Shown: positions 25,352 to 33,364 of the stretch, in pieces
How positions within the stretch are numbered: the first letter of the stretch is position 1
How the letters are laid out: each line of letters starts with the position of its first letter
Source: an uncultured Corynebacterium sp.
GTDB taxonomy: Bacteria; Actinomycetota; Actinomycetes; Mycobacteriales; Mycobacteriaceae
Assembly: GCA_946223355.1 (NCBI GenBank)
Contig: CAMIPB010000006.1
Span: 27,273 to 91,272 of the forward strand
Direction of reading: 5' to 3'
Length of the DNA: 64,000 nucleotides
Notes under the pieces: generated by a model
What the model was told of the DNA's origin: nothing
What the model saw: the letters and a program-made list of their open reading frames with translations, nothing else
Databases searched by the model: none
Made by a program: the position numbers and the translations under genes

Positions 25352-25367
25352 ATATCGTATATGATTC
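25352..25367. promoter_or_regulatory. Putative operator of the hpa GntR regulator (divergent promoter region)
   Basis: ATATCGTATATGATTC lies between the divergent operon and transporter gene. Its reverse complement shares GAATCATATA and a following AT with the site before the monooxygenase gene at 26794. The core CATATCGTATATG is an imperfect palindrome with CATAT/ATATG arms. GntR-type operators are often A/T-rich palindromes like this. Confidence 0.5.
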
Positions 25368-25446
25368 CCCCTAACCCTGCAAGTGGTTCAGTTCACATTG
25401 GCCGCCTAAGATTGTCGCAGGCCATAAAACAGGAAGGAAGCATGTA

Positions 25447-26784
25447 GTGGATATTTCCATTAGAGAGCGCCGACGTGTCGTTGCAGCAACAACCATCGGC
25501 ACAGCCATTGAGTGGTATGACTATTTTCTTTACGCCGCCGTCGCAGGGCTTGTCTTTAACAAGCTCATGTTCGGACCGCTCGACGCAGGTCTGGCCACTA
25601 TCGTGTCTTTCCTATCCGTCGGTTTGTCATTTCTTTTTCGTCCCTTAGGCGCGTTTCTTGCAGGCCACTACGGTGACAAGTACGGTCGACGCGTCATCTT
25701 GATGGTTACGTTGTTCGCCATGGGTGGAGCGACCACCCTAATCGGTCTCTTGCCTTCCTTCGAAACAGCCGGTGTATGGGCGCCCATCATGCTCATTGTC
25801 CTACGCATCATCCAAGGAATCTCTGCAGGCGGGGAATGGGGCGGTGCAGTTCTTCTAGCCGTAGAACATGCGCCGAAGAACAAACGTGGACTTTATGGTG
25901 CAGGTCCACAAATTGGCGTACCTGTTGGTCTTCTACTCTCTTCTGGCGTGCTGGCGATTATGGACAAGGTTGCGCCAGGCGACGCCTTCATGGAGTGGGG
26001 ATGGCGTATTCCATTCCTGTTCTCCATTGTGCTCGTAATCGTAGGTTATGTAATCCGCATCGGCGTTGATGAATCCCCAGTCTTTGAAGAACTCGCAGAC
26101 AAAAAGGAAGAAGAAGCTACTAACCCCCTTGGAAGACTGTTCAAACGCCATTTCCCATTGGTATTTACCGCGGCTCTAGTGTTCGCCGGAAACGGAACAG
26201 TAGGGTATATGACCACAGGGGGATACATCCAGAACTACACCACAAACCCAGAGGGCTTAGCGTTTGACCGAGGCGACATCTTAACTGCGGTCACCATTTC
26301 CGCAGCAACATGGATGCTTTTCACCTTGTTTGCCGGCTTCATCTCTGACTTTATCGGGCGACGCATGACCTACCTCGTCGGATTTATCGCCCAAGCAATA
26401 TCAGCCGCGATGCTCTTCCCTTTGCTTAACACCGGAGAGCTGATCATGGTCTACGCAGCACTGCTTCCACTTACATTCGGGCTAGGCATGACATACGGCG
26501 CACAATCCGCGATGTACGCCGAGCTCTTTCCAGCAGCAATCCGAACGTCTGGGGTATCCATTTCCTACGCGTTGGGATCCATATTGGGCGGCGCATTCGC
26601 ACCCATGATTGCAGCAGCACTGGTAGACGCGACGGGATCTACCTTTGCAGTATCTGGATACCTTGTGACCGCATCGCTTGTCGGCTTCATCTGCGCTTTC
26701 ATACTGCGTGAAACAAAGGGACGAGACCTTTCACCGCAGGCTCAACCAGAAAGCCCTTTCATTTTCGGCCAAAAACACTTGTAG
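25447..26784 (+). CDS. MFS transporter, metabolite:H+ symporter (MHS) type
   Basis: 445-aa inner-membrane protein with 12 predicted helices, probably a proton-coupled importer for the aromatic acid degraded by the neighbouring cluster. The start of helix 1, TIGTAIEWYDYFLYA, and the loop GHYGDKYGRRVILM are typical of the MHS family (ShiA, ProP and aromatic-acid porters). A GTG start follows AGGAAGG. It is divergent from the hpaG-rraA operon and shares its control region. The substrate, hydroxyphenylacetate, is inferred from context. Confidence 0.9.
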   Translation: MDISIRERRRVVAATTIGTAIEWYDYFLYAAVAGLVFNKLMFGPLDAGLATIVSFLSVGLSFLFRPLGAFLAGHYGDKYGRRVILMVTLFAMGGATTLIGLLPSFETAGVWAPIMLIVLRIIQGISAGGEWGGAVLLAVEHAPKNKRGLYGAGPQIGVPVGLLLSSGVLAIMDKVAPGDAFMEWGWRIPFLFSIVLVIVGYVIRIGVDESPVFEELADKKEEEATNPLGRLFKRHFPLVFTAALVFAGNGTVGYMTTGGYIQNYTTNPEGLAFDRGDILTAVTISAATWMLFTLFAGFISDFIGRRMTYLVGFIAQAISAAMLFPLLNTGELIMVYAALLPLTFGLGMTYGAQSAMYAELFPAAIRTSGVSISYALGSILGGAFAPMIAAALVDATGSTFAVSGYLVTASLVGFICAFILRETKGRDLSPQAQPESPFIFGQKHL

Positions 26785-26793
26785 CCAAGACTT

Positions 26794-26807
26794 GAATCAT
26801 ATATCAT
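26794..26807. promoter_or_regulatory. Putative second operator of the hpa GntR regulator
   Basis: GAATCATATATCAT lies 75 bp upstream of the monooxygenase start codon and closely matches the reverse complement of the site at 25352-25367. Two matching sites at two promoters of one pathway suggest a shared regulator. Confidence 0.5.
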
Positions 26808-26882
26808 TTCGATTATTGCGTCCCAGATCACATGAAATTCAGGAAGTGATCGCGCTCATTTTAAAAGCTCAGGAGGCCACCC

Positions 26883-28640
26883 TTGTTGTTCCACCACAAC
26901 GGATATGTTTCCGAAGACCCCCGCGTCTTACCGGACAACCGCCAGTTCCCGGAGGAGTTACCCGATGAAATGGATGTTCTTATCGTCGGCTCTGGCCCTG
27001 CAGGCATGATTGCCGCCGCTTCGCTTTCAATGTTTCCAAATGTGCACACGCGCATTATTGAAAAGCGCCCCCACCGGCTCGAACTAGGTCAAGCGGACGG
27101 TATTCAATCGCGTTCCGTAGAAACATTCCAGGCCTTCGGATTTGCTAATGAGATCATTGATGAAGCGTACGAAATCACGGAAATGGCTTTCTGGCGTAGC
27201 GATGAAACCGGCGGTATTGTCCGTGGTGAACGCCCCATTGATGACGAACACGGCATCTCCGAGTTCCCACATCTCATCGTTAACCAAGCACGAGTGCTCG
27301 ACTATTTTGCACGTTATATGCTTCGCTCACCGTCACGTATGAAGCCTGACTATGGCTGGGAATTCGTCTCTCTCGAGGTGGACCGAGAAGACTCCCACCC
27401 AGTGCACGTGACAGTGACAGACGGGCAGCAAGAGCGGGTCATCAAAACCAAGTACTTAGTGGGTGCTGATGGAGCAAAATCCAAGGTCCGCAAATCTATT
27501 GGTCGCAAACTCGCGGGCCAGTCTGCAAACCACGCATGGGGAGTAATGGACGTGTGCGTGGACACAGATTTCCCAGATTGGCGCACCAAATGCGCAATTC
27601 ACTCGCAGGCCGGTTCCATTCTGCACATCCCTCGTGAAGGCGGATTCTTGTGCCGAATCTACGTGGATTTGGGAGAGGTTCCGGAAGGAAGCGATATCCG
27701 GAAGACCCCACTGGAAGATGTCATTGAGAAGGCCAATCAAATCTACGCGCCTTATTCCATTGATGTGAAAGAAGTAGCGTGGCACTCCATTTACGAGGTG
27801 GCGCACCGATTAGTGGATGGCTTCGACGACGACCCAGAAGACCCACGCATATTCCTTACCGGCGATGCCTGCCACACTCACTCTGCGAAGGCAGGGCAGG
27901 GCATGAATGTTTCCATGCAAGATGGCTTCAACATCGCTTGGAAGCTGGGACACGTCCTCGATGGCCGCGCTCCACAAGAACTGCTCAAGACCTACGGCAC
28001 GGAACGTCAACCTGCTGCGCAGAATCTCATTGATTTTGACAAAGAATGGTCGAGCCTCATGGCGGACCCCAACGCTACTCAAGAGGTCGCGGACTATTAC
28101 GTAGAAGCAGAAGCCTTTGCCGCAGGCATGATGACGGAGTACTCCCAAAACCTAGTGGTCTCCGATACGGCGCATCAGGATCTGGCAACTGGATTCCCTG
28201 TCGGCCGACGCTTTAAGTCAGCTATCGCCACTCGCCGCTGTGACGCCCGAAAGCTGCACCTCGGACATGAGCACCAGGCAGACGGCCGCTGGCGCATTTA
28301 CGCATTCGCTGACACCGACAAGACCAAACTCAACGAGTGGGCGAAGTCCTTCAACCTTCCCGTTGATTTTGCAGATATCAAAGTCATCTACCAACAGCCA
28401 TGCCACGACATCGAGGTGCTGGATGCGCCCGAGCTCTTCCGGCCCAAGGTAGGCACCCTTAATATCCCTATGTGGGAAAACGTGTGGACGGGAGAAGATA
28501 TTTTCGCTGAGCGTGGCATTTCCCGCGACGGTGCAGTCGTTGTGGTCCGGCCTGATCAGTACGTCGCTGGAGTCTTTCCTTTGGACGAAAGCGTAGAAAA
28601 TTTCTTCAAACGCTTGCGGGATCCGCAGACTGTTGAGTAA
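26883..28640 (+). CDS. FAD-dependent aromatic hydroxylase, MobA/phenol 2-monooxygenase type
   Basis: 585-aa single-component flavoprotein monooxygenase. The FAD-binding GSGPAG motif is at about residues 36-41, LGQADGIQSRSVE follows, and the second FAD motif is LTGDACHTHSAKAGQGMN. The C-terminal 170 residues form the thioredoxin-like domain of phenol hydroxylases. Start: TTG 26883 with AGGAGG six bases upstream; its N-terminus LFHHNGYVSEDP resembles that of 3-hydroxybenzoate 4-monooxygenase MobA. In this setting it probably hydroxylates 3- or 4-hydroxyphenylacetate to homoprotocatechuate, replacing the usual two-component HpaBC. The substrate is an inference. Confidence 0.88.
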   Translation: MLFHHNGYVSEDPRVLPDNRQFPEELPDEMDVLIVGSGPAGMIAAASLSMFPNVHTRIIEKRPHRLELGQADGIQSRSVETFQAFGFANEIIDEAYEITEMAFWRSDETGGIVRGERPIDDEHGISEFPHLIVNQARVLDYFARYMLRSPSRMKPDYGWEFVSLEVDREDSHPVHVTVTDGQQERVIKTKYLVGADGAKSKVRKSIGRKLAGQSANHAWGVMDVCVDTDFPDWRTKCAIHSQAGSILHIPREGGFLCRIYVDLGEVPEGSDIRKTPLEDVIEKANQIYAPYSIDVKEVAWHSIYEVAHRLVDGFDDDPEDPRIFLTGDACHTHSAKAGQGMNVSMQDGFNIAWKLGHVLDGRAPQELLKTYGTERQPAAQNLIDFDKEWSSLMADPNATQEVADYYVEAEAFAAGMMTEYSQNLVVSDTAHQDLATGFPVGRRFKSAIATRRCDARKLHLGHEHQADGRWRIYAFADTDKTKLNEWAKSFNLPVDFADIKVIYQQPCHDIEVLDAPELFRPKVGTLNIPMWENVWTGEDIFAERGISRDGAVVVVRPDQYVAGVFPLDESVENFFKRLRDPQTVE

Positions 28641-28650
28641 GGTTTCTCAT

Positions 28651-28689
28651 ATGGGTATGAACTTGAACAACTGGTGGCTCGCTGCATAG
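28651..28689 (+). CDS. trpL: trp leader peptide
   Basis: A 12-codon frame, MGMNLNNWWLAA, contains two adjacent Trp codons and ends just before the attenuator stem-loops. A start at the third codon (ATG 28657) is equally possible. Stalling at the Trp codons would report the level of charged tRNA-Trp. The frame is in the right place before trpE. Confidence 0.85.
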   Translation: MGMNLNNWWLAA

Positions 28690-28750
28690 CGAGCTTATCG
28701 ACGTACCCTAAAACACCGGCTCGCTATATCGCGGGCCGTTTTTGTTTTTC
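28677..28750 (+). terminator. trp attenuator
   Basis: Segment 1 GCTCGCT (28677-28683) pairs perfectly with segment 2 AGCGAGC (28688-28694). Segment 2 can instead pair with an identical GCTCGCT in segment 3 (28719-28725). Segments 3 and 4 (CGGCTCGC 28717-28724 with GCGGGCCG 28731-28738) form a terminator with one T.G pair, followed by TTTTTGTTTTT. The Trp codons overlap segment 1, as needed for classical attenuation. Confidence 0.88.
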
Positions 28751-28776
28751 TGTGCCCGCGGGATCAAGGAAAAACA

Positions 28777-30006
28777 ATGAAAGACGTAGCAGAATTCTTT
28801 ATTCAAAACGCGGACGCACACAACTCTATTTTGCTGGAAACAGCAGGAAATACCTCTATCGCTGTGCTTTCTTCTGCTGGAAAGCTCACGCGGCAGGAAG
28901 GCATCACCACTTTTACCCCGTTCACGGATAAAGGACACGCCGTCGCTGACTTCCTCGCAGAAAAGTTTGCCGTTTCACGTGAAACATTGCCCATGGTTTT
29001 CCCTCAATCCGATGGTGGGAACATCATCACGGCGCTACAAAATGAAGGCCACTTTTTAGCAGGAACATTCCATTTTAGTTACTCCGAGGACCTCCCAGAT
29101 TTCGAATTCTTCCTTGCGGAAGAACACTTAAGAATCGAAGGGGATATCAGCGCGGACATCGCAAAGCCCGGTCCCGCTACAGCTACCGCGAACAAAACCG
29201 ACGCCGAATTTGCACGCGACGTCGAGAAGCTCCAACAACACATTGCGGATGGAGAAATCCGTCAGGTAGTCCCGTCGCGCACGTTCACCGTGGAGTGCCC
29301 AGAGCCATATCAGGCCTACCAACGCATACGCCATAACAACCCTAGCCCGTATATGTTTTTTGTCCGGGGAGAAGATTACACACTGCTAGGCGGTTCGCCA
29401 GAATCCAGCTTGAAATTCGATGCTGTGACCCGAGACATCACCATTAACCCCATAGCTGGAACTCGACCACGTGGCCAAACCGGTGAGGAAGACACGCGCT
29501 TTGAACGAGAGTTGCGGACGGATCCTAAAGAGATTTCAGAACACACCATGCTCATCGACGTCGCCACGCAGGACCTCGAAAAAATCGCGGACAACGTGCA
29601 CGTCACCAATCTTATGAATGTTGAGCGCTATTCCAGGGTCATGCACCTTGTCTCAAGCGTGACTGGAACTCTCCACAACTCGCTATCCGCCGCTGATGCA
29701 TACCGTGCCTGCATGAATATGGGAACTGTATCCGGCGCACCTAAAAAGCGAGCAACTCAATTCCTTGCTGAGATCGAACAATCTCCCCGTGGACCATTCG
29801 GTGGGGCAGTGGGATACTTCGCACCCGATGGCTCATTTGATTCCTGCATCGTGATTCGCAGTGCATACGTGCGCAACGGAATCGCTTCCGTGAGTGCAGG
29901 AGCAGGAGTGGTTAAAGAATCAGAACCCCAAGCAGAAGCTGATGAAACCTTCTTCAAGGCCCGGGCAGTTCTCGAAGCAATTGCAGACGTGGAGGTAATC
30001 CGATGA
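28777..30006 (+). CDS. trpE: Anthranilate synthase component I (short form)
   Basis: 409-aa chorismate-utilising enzyme that makes anthranilate. The C-terminal catalytic domain is complete: IRQVVPSRTF, NPSPYMFFVRG, PIAGTRPRGQTGEEDTRFE, STRVMHL-like SRVMHLVSSVTG, and FGGAVGYFAPDGSFDSCIVIRSA. The Trp feedback elements LLET (residues 19-22, usually LLES) and NPSPYMF persist. It is about 110 residues shorter than C. glutamicum TrpE, the loss being in the N-terminal domain, where the conserved GG-FDYFE-like segment is missing. It overlaps trpD by four bases; the glutaminase gene trpG that normally lies between them is absent. Confidence 0.92.
   Translation: MKDVAEFFIQNADAHNSILLETAGNTSIAVLSSAGKLTRQEGITTFTPFTDKGHAVADFLAEKFAVSRETLPMVFPQSDGGNIITALQNEGHFLAGTFHFSYSEDLPDFEFFLAEEHLRIEGDISADIAKPGPATATANKTDAEFARDVEKLQQHIADGEIRQVVPSRTFTVECPEPYQAYQRIRHNNPSPYMFFVRGEDYTLLGGSPESSLKFDAVTRDITINPIAGTRPRGQTGEEDTRFERELRTDPKEISEHTMLIDVATQDLEKIADNVHVTNLMNVERYSRVMHLVSSVTGTLHNSLSAADAYRACMNMGTVSGAPKKRATQFLAEIEQSPRGPFGGAVGYFAPDGSFDSCIVIRSAYVRNGIASVSAGAGVVKESEPQAEADETFFKARAVLEAIADVEVIR
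28971..28986. promoter_or_regulatory. parS site (one mismatch) inside trpE
   Basis: CGTTTCACGTGAAACA matches the consensus at 15 of 16 positions and is translated as part of AVSRETLP. Confidence 0.9.
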
Positions 30007-31022
30007 AAACTAACTTGATCGCTTATCTCAACAATCCCTCGCCGACCATCGAGGAGGCGTACGACGTCTTCTATCCCTTGACCAACGGTGAATACGACGA
30101 TGTGCATATCACGGCACTTCTAGCCACCATCCGCACCCGCGGCGAAACGTTCGCCGATATTGCCGGAGCAGCAAGGGCCTTCATCGACGCCTCTCGAGAA
30201 TTTCCCATTACTGGGGACGGCATCCTCGATACCGCTGGAACTGGGGGAGACGGCACCAACACTTTCAACATCTCCACTGGCGCATCGCTCATCGCTGCAG
30301 CAGGTGGAACCAAGATCATCAAATGCGGCAACCGAAGCGTGTCGTCTAAGTCCGGCTCTGCTGACGTATTAGAAGCGCTCAATATACCGTTGGACTTAGA
30401 TATCCAGCGTGCGAAGAATCAATTTCAAGCATCCAATTTCACGTTCTTGTTTGCACCCGCCTATCATCCGGCTGTCGCCCACGTGATGCCCGTTCGTCGG
30501 GCCCTTAAAATCCCCACCATCTTCAACACGCTCGGGCCGATCTTGTCCCCAGCCAAGCCAGAGTTCCAAATCATGGGAGTGGCCAATCCACACCAGGGAA
30601 ACATTATCGCCCAAACTTTCCGCGACTTAGGCCGCACTCGAGCACTTGTAGTTCACGGCGCTGGAACCGACGAGGTCGCGGTACATGGAAACACACTCGT
30701 CTGGGAACTTAACGAGGGAGAAATTTCCCATTACGAGCTCACTCCCTCAGATCTCGGAACATCGCAACATTCCCTAAGTGATCTGGTTGGGGGAAACGCG
30801 AAACATAACGCCCGCATCCTCCGCGACGTGCTCGCTGGGAAAGGTACCACTGCTCAACGAGATGCCTTGGCTGCCAACGCGGGAGCCATGTTCTATGTAA
30901 CCGGAAGCGCCAGCACTTTCCGGGAGGGTACCGAGCGCGCCAAATCCCTTCTCGCCGACGGCACAGCCCACAACTGGATTACTACCCACGAGGAAACCAA
31001 CTATGCTTCAGACAATCGTTGA
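30003..31022 (+). CDS. trpD: Anthranilate phosphoribosyltransferase
   Basis: 339-aa enzyme that transfers the phosphoribosyl group of PRPP to anthranilate. The PRPP-binding glycine-rich loop is DTAGTGGDGTNTFNIST near residue 75; KCGNRSVSSKSGSADVLEAL and HPAVAHVMPVRRAL follow in the expected order. Length is normal. It overlaps trpE by four bases and trpCF by 20 bp, so translation of the three genes is likely coupled. Confidence 0.97.
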   Translation: MKTNLIAYLNNPSPTIEEAYDVFYPLTNGEYDDVHITALLATIRTRGETFADIAGAARAFIDASREFPITGDGILDTAGTGGDGTNTFNISTGASLIAAAGGTKIIKCGNRSVSSKSGSADVLEALNIPLDLDIQRAKNQFQASNFTFLFAPAYHPAVAHVMPVRRALKIPTIFNTLGPILSPAKPEFQIMGVANPHQGNIIAQTFRDLGRTRALVVHGAGTDEVAVHGNTLVWELNEGEISHYELTPSDLGTSQHSLSDLVGGNAKHNARILRDVLAGKGTTAQRDALAANAGAMFYVTGSASTFREGTERAKSLLADGTAHNWITTHEETNYASDNR

Positions 31023-32235
31023 GAACAGAAAGACTCACCTCGACTCCATCACGTACGGGGAAACCACGCCATCCACCCGTTCCTTCGAGGACGCACTGCG
31101 CGGAACTAATCGCATCATCATGGAGTGCAAGGCGGCGTCGCCCAGCAAGGGAAAAATTCGCGATAACTACCAACCGGGGAAGCTCGCGCGAATCTACTCC
31201 CGCTACGCAGATGCAATCTCAGTCCTGTGCGAGCCGACCTATTTCAACGGCCACTATCACCACCTGCGTACGGTAGCCATGTCCACGCACTTGCCGGTGC
31301 TGTGCAAGGATTTCATCGTCGATGAGGTCCAGGTGCGCGCGGCTCGCTACTTCGGTGCGGACGCAATTTTGCTCATGCTTTCTGTGCTTTCCGACGCCCA
31401 GTACCGCCACCTCGCAGAAATCGCCCGCTCGCTCAACCTCGATGTGTTGACGGAAACGGCGACGGAGAATGAAGTTCGCCGAGCAATCAATCTAGGTGCG
31501 AAGATCATCGGCATCAACAATCGGAACCTCCACGATCTTTCCATCGACCTAACCCGTACCAACCGTCTCCGCACGCTCATTCCTGCCGATCGCATCGTGG
31601 TCGCTGAATCTGGGATCAGCTCAGTGCAGGACATCCGCAGCACAGACGCAAACGCCTTCCTTGTTGGTTCCCACCTGGCTCAACAGCCAGACGTGGACAT
31701 AGCAATCCGAAAACTCATCTATGGCGAGAACAAAGTGTGCGGACTAACCACGCCGGAAGCCGCCCAGGCAGCCCGAGCAGCGGGCGCGGTCTACGGCGGC
31801 CTCATCTTCGAACCATCCTCCCCACGCTATGTTTCACGTGAAACCGCAGAAAACATCATGGCCGCCGAGCCGGACCTCAACTACATTGCCGTCACGCGCT
31901 CGACTGTGCCCATCGATCTCCCGGTCCAACAGCATGGGAACGGGCCAGCAGATTGGCGCGCCGTTAATCCGGAAACCGATCCGATTCCCGACGGACAACT
32001 CGTCCTCGACACCGGGGGAGGCACCGGAAAAACCTTCGACTGGAACACCATCCCCAAACACGCCCTCTCCCGCAGCCTCCTCGCCGGCGGACTCAACCTC
32101 TTCAACCTCACAGATGCACTCAACGTCCGCACCCGAGGACTTGACCTCAACTCAGGAGTAGAGACCAACGGAGAAAAAGACCCCACCAAACTAGCCCACG
32201 CATTCGACATCATAAGGAATCACAAAAATGACTAA
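31003..32235 (+). CDS. trpCF: Bifunctional indole-3-glycerol phosphate synthase / phosphoribosylanthranilate isomerase
   Basis: 410-aa fusion. The TrpC barrel (about 1-240) shows MECKAASPSKGKI, VLCKDFIVDEVQV, IGINNRNLHDL and VVAESGISS. The TrpF barrel (about 245-405) shows KVCGLTTPE with the catalytic Cys, GGLIFEPSSPRYVS, a catalytic Asp in LVLDTGGGTGKTFDW, and LDLNSGVE. It catalyses two consecutive steps between TrpD and TrpA. The fusion is typical of enterobacteria and corynebacteria. It is about 60 residues shorter than the C. glutamicum protein, but no motif is missing. Confidence 0.95.
   Translation: MLQTIVENRKTHLDSITYGETTPSTRSFEDALRGTNRIIMECKAASPSKGKIRDNYQPGKLARIYSRYADAISVLCEPTYFNGHYHHLRTVAMSTHLPVLCKDFIVDEVQVRAARYFGADAILLMLSVLSDAQYRHLAEIARSLNLDVLTETATENEVRRAINLGAKIIGINNRNLHDLSIDLTRTNRLRTLIPADRIVVAESGISSVQDIRSTDANAFLVGSHLAQQPDVDIAIRKLIYGENKVCGLTTPEAAQAARAAGAVYGGLIFEPSSPRYVSRETAENIMAAEPDLNYIAVTRSTVPIDLPVQQHGNGPADWRAVNPETDPIPDGQLVLDTGGGTGKTFDWNTIPKHALSRSLLAGGLNLFNLTDALNVRTRGLDLNSGVETNGEKDPTKLAHAFDIIRNHKND
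31830..31845. promoter_or_regulatory. parS site (one mismatch) inside trpCF
   Basis: TGTTTCACGTGAAACC matches the consensus at 15 of 16 positions. It encodes part of YVSRETAEN. Confidence 0.9.
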
Positions 32236-33364
32236 GCTTCCCGCATACTTCGGAGAGTTCGGCGGACAATTTGTCCCTGAAGCCCTCATCCCAGCACTTG
32301 ATCAGCTCGAAGACGCCTTCATTGATGCGCAAAACGATCCCGAATTCCAGGCCGAGCTTGAACGACTATTCCGAGACTACCTCGGGCGTCCCACTCCGAT
32401 CACCGAAATCAAGTCCGGCGGCAAAGCCCGCATCTTCCTCAAGCGTGAAGACCTCGTCCACGGTGGCGCACACAAGACCAACCAGGTACTCGGCCAAGCC
32501 CTACTCGCAAAACGAATGGGTAAAACCCGCATCATCGCCGAGACGGGTGCCGGACAGCACGGAACCGCAACCGCACTTGCCTGCGCACTCCTGGATCTTG
32601 AGTGTGTCATCTACATGGGTGCAAAGGACGTCGCCAGGCAGCAACCCAACGTCTACCGAATGGAGCTAATGGGAGCAAAAGTCATCCCAGTGGACTCCGG
32701 CAGCGGCACCCTCAAAGATGCTGTCAACGAAGCGCTCCGTGACTGGACTGCCACCTTCCACGAATCCCACTACTTGCTCGGGACCGCCGCAGGCCCACAC
32801 CCTTTCCCCACCATTGTTCGCGAGTTCCACCGCGTCATCTCCAGGGAAGCAAAGGCACAGCTTCCTGAGCTTCCCGACGTCGTTGTTGCCGCCGTCGGCG
32901 GAGGCTCCAACGCCATCGGAATGTTCGCGGAGTATATTGACGAACCAACCGTCGAACTCGTCGGCTGCGAACCCGGCGGAGACGGCATCAAACACGGCGC
33001 GACCATCAACAATGGAAAAATTGGCATCCTGCACGGGTCCAAGTCCTATCTCATGCGCACCGCCGAAGGAAACATCGAGGAAAGCTACTCGATTTCCGCC
33101 GGCCTGGACTATCCGGGCGTCGGACCGCAACATTCCTACCTCGCTAAGACCGGCCGCGCGAAGTACGTTCCCGTCACCGACTCAGAAGCCCTAGCCGCAT
33201 TCAAGCACTTGTCTCGGAATGAAGGAATTATCCCCGCGCTGGAATCCTCCCACGCATTGGCATACGCGCTAGCCCACAAAGACGAAGACAAGACCTTCCT
33301 CGTCTGCCTGTCCGGCAGGGGAGACAAAGACATCGACTACATCCGCAGCCTGGAGGAAAAATGA
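32228..33364 (+). CDS. trpB: Tryptophan synthase beta chain
   Basis: 378-aa PLP enzyme that joins indole and serine to make tryptophan. The PLP-binding Lys is in HGGAHKTNQVLGQ near residue 83, followed by the catalytic Glu in IAETGAGQHGTA and the phosphate-binding GGGSNAIGMF. Its N-terminus LPAYFGEFGGQFVPE and length are standard for TrpB1. It overlaps trpCF by 8 bp and trpA by four bases. Confidence 0.98.
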   Translation: MTKLPAYFGEFGGQFVPEALIPALDQLEDAFIDAQNDPEFQAELERLFRDYLGRPTPITEIKSGGKARIFLKREDLVHGGAHKTNQVLGQALLAKRMGKTRIIAETGAGQHGTATALACALLDLECVIYMGAKDVARQQPNVYRMELMGAKVIPVDSGSGTLKDAVNEALRDWTATFHESHYLLGTAAGPHPFPTIVREFHRVISREAKAQLPELPDVVVAAVGGGSNAIGMFAEYIDEPTVELVGCEPGGDGIKHGATINNGKIGILHGSKSYLMRTAEGNIEESYSISAGLDYPGVGPQHSYLAKTGRAKYVPVTDSEALAAFKHLSRNEGIIPALESSHALAYALAHKDEDKTFLVCLSGRGDKDIDYIRSLEEK

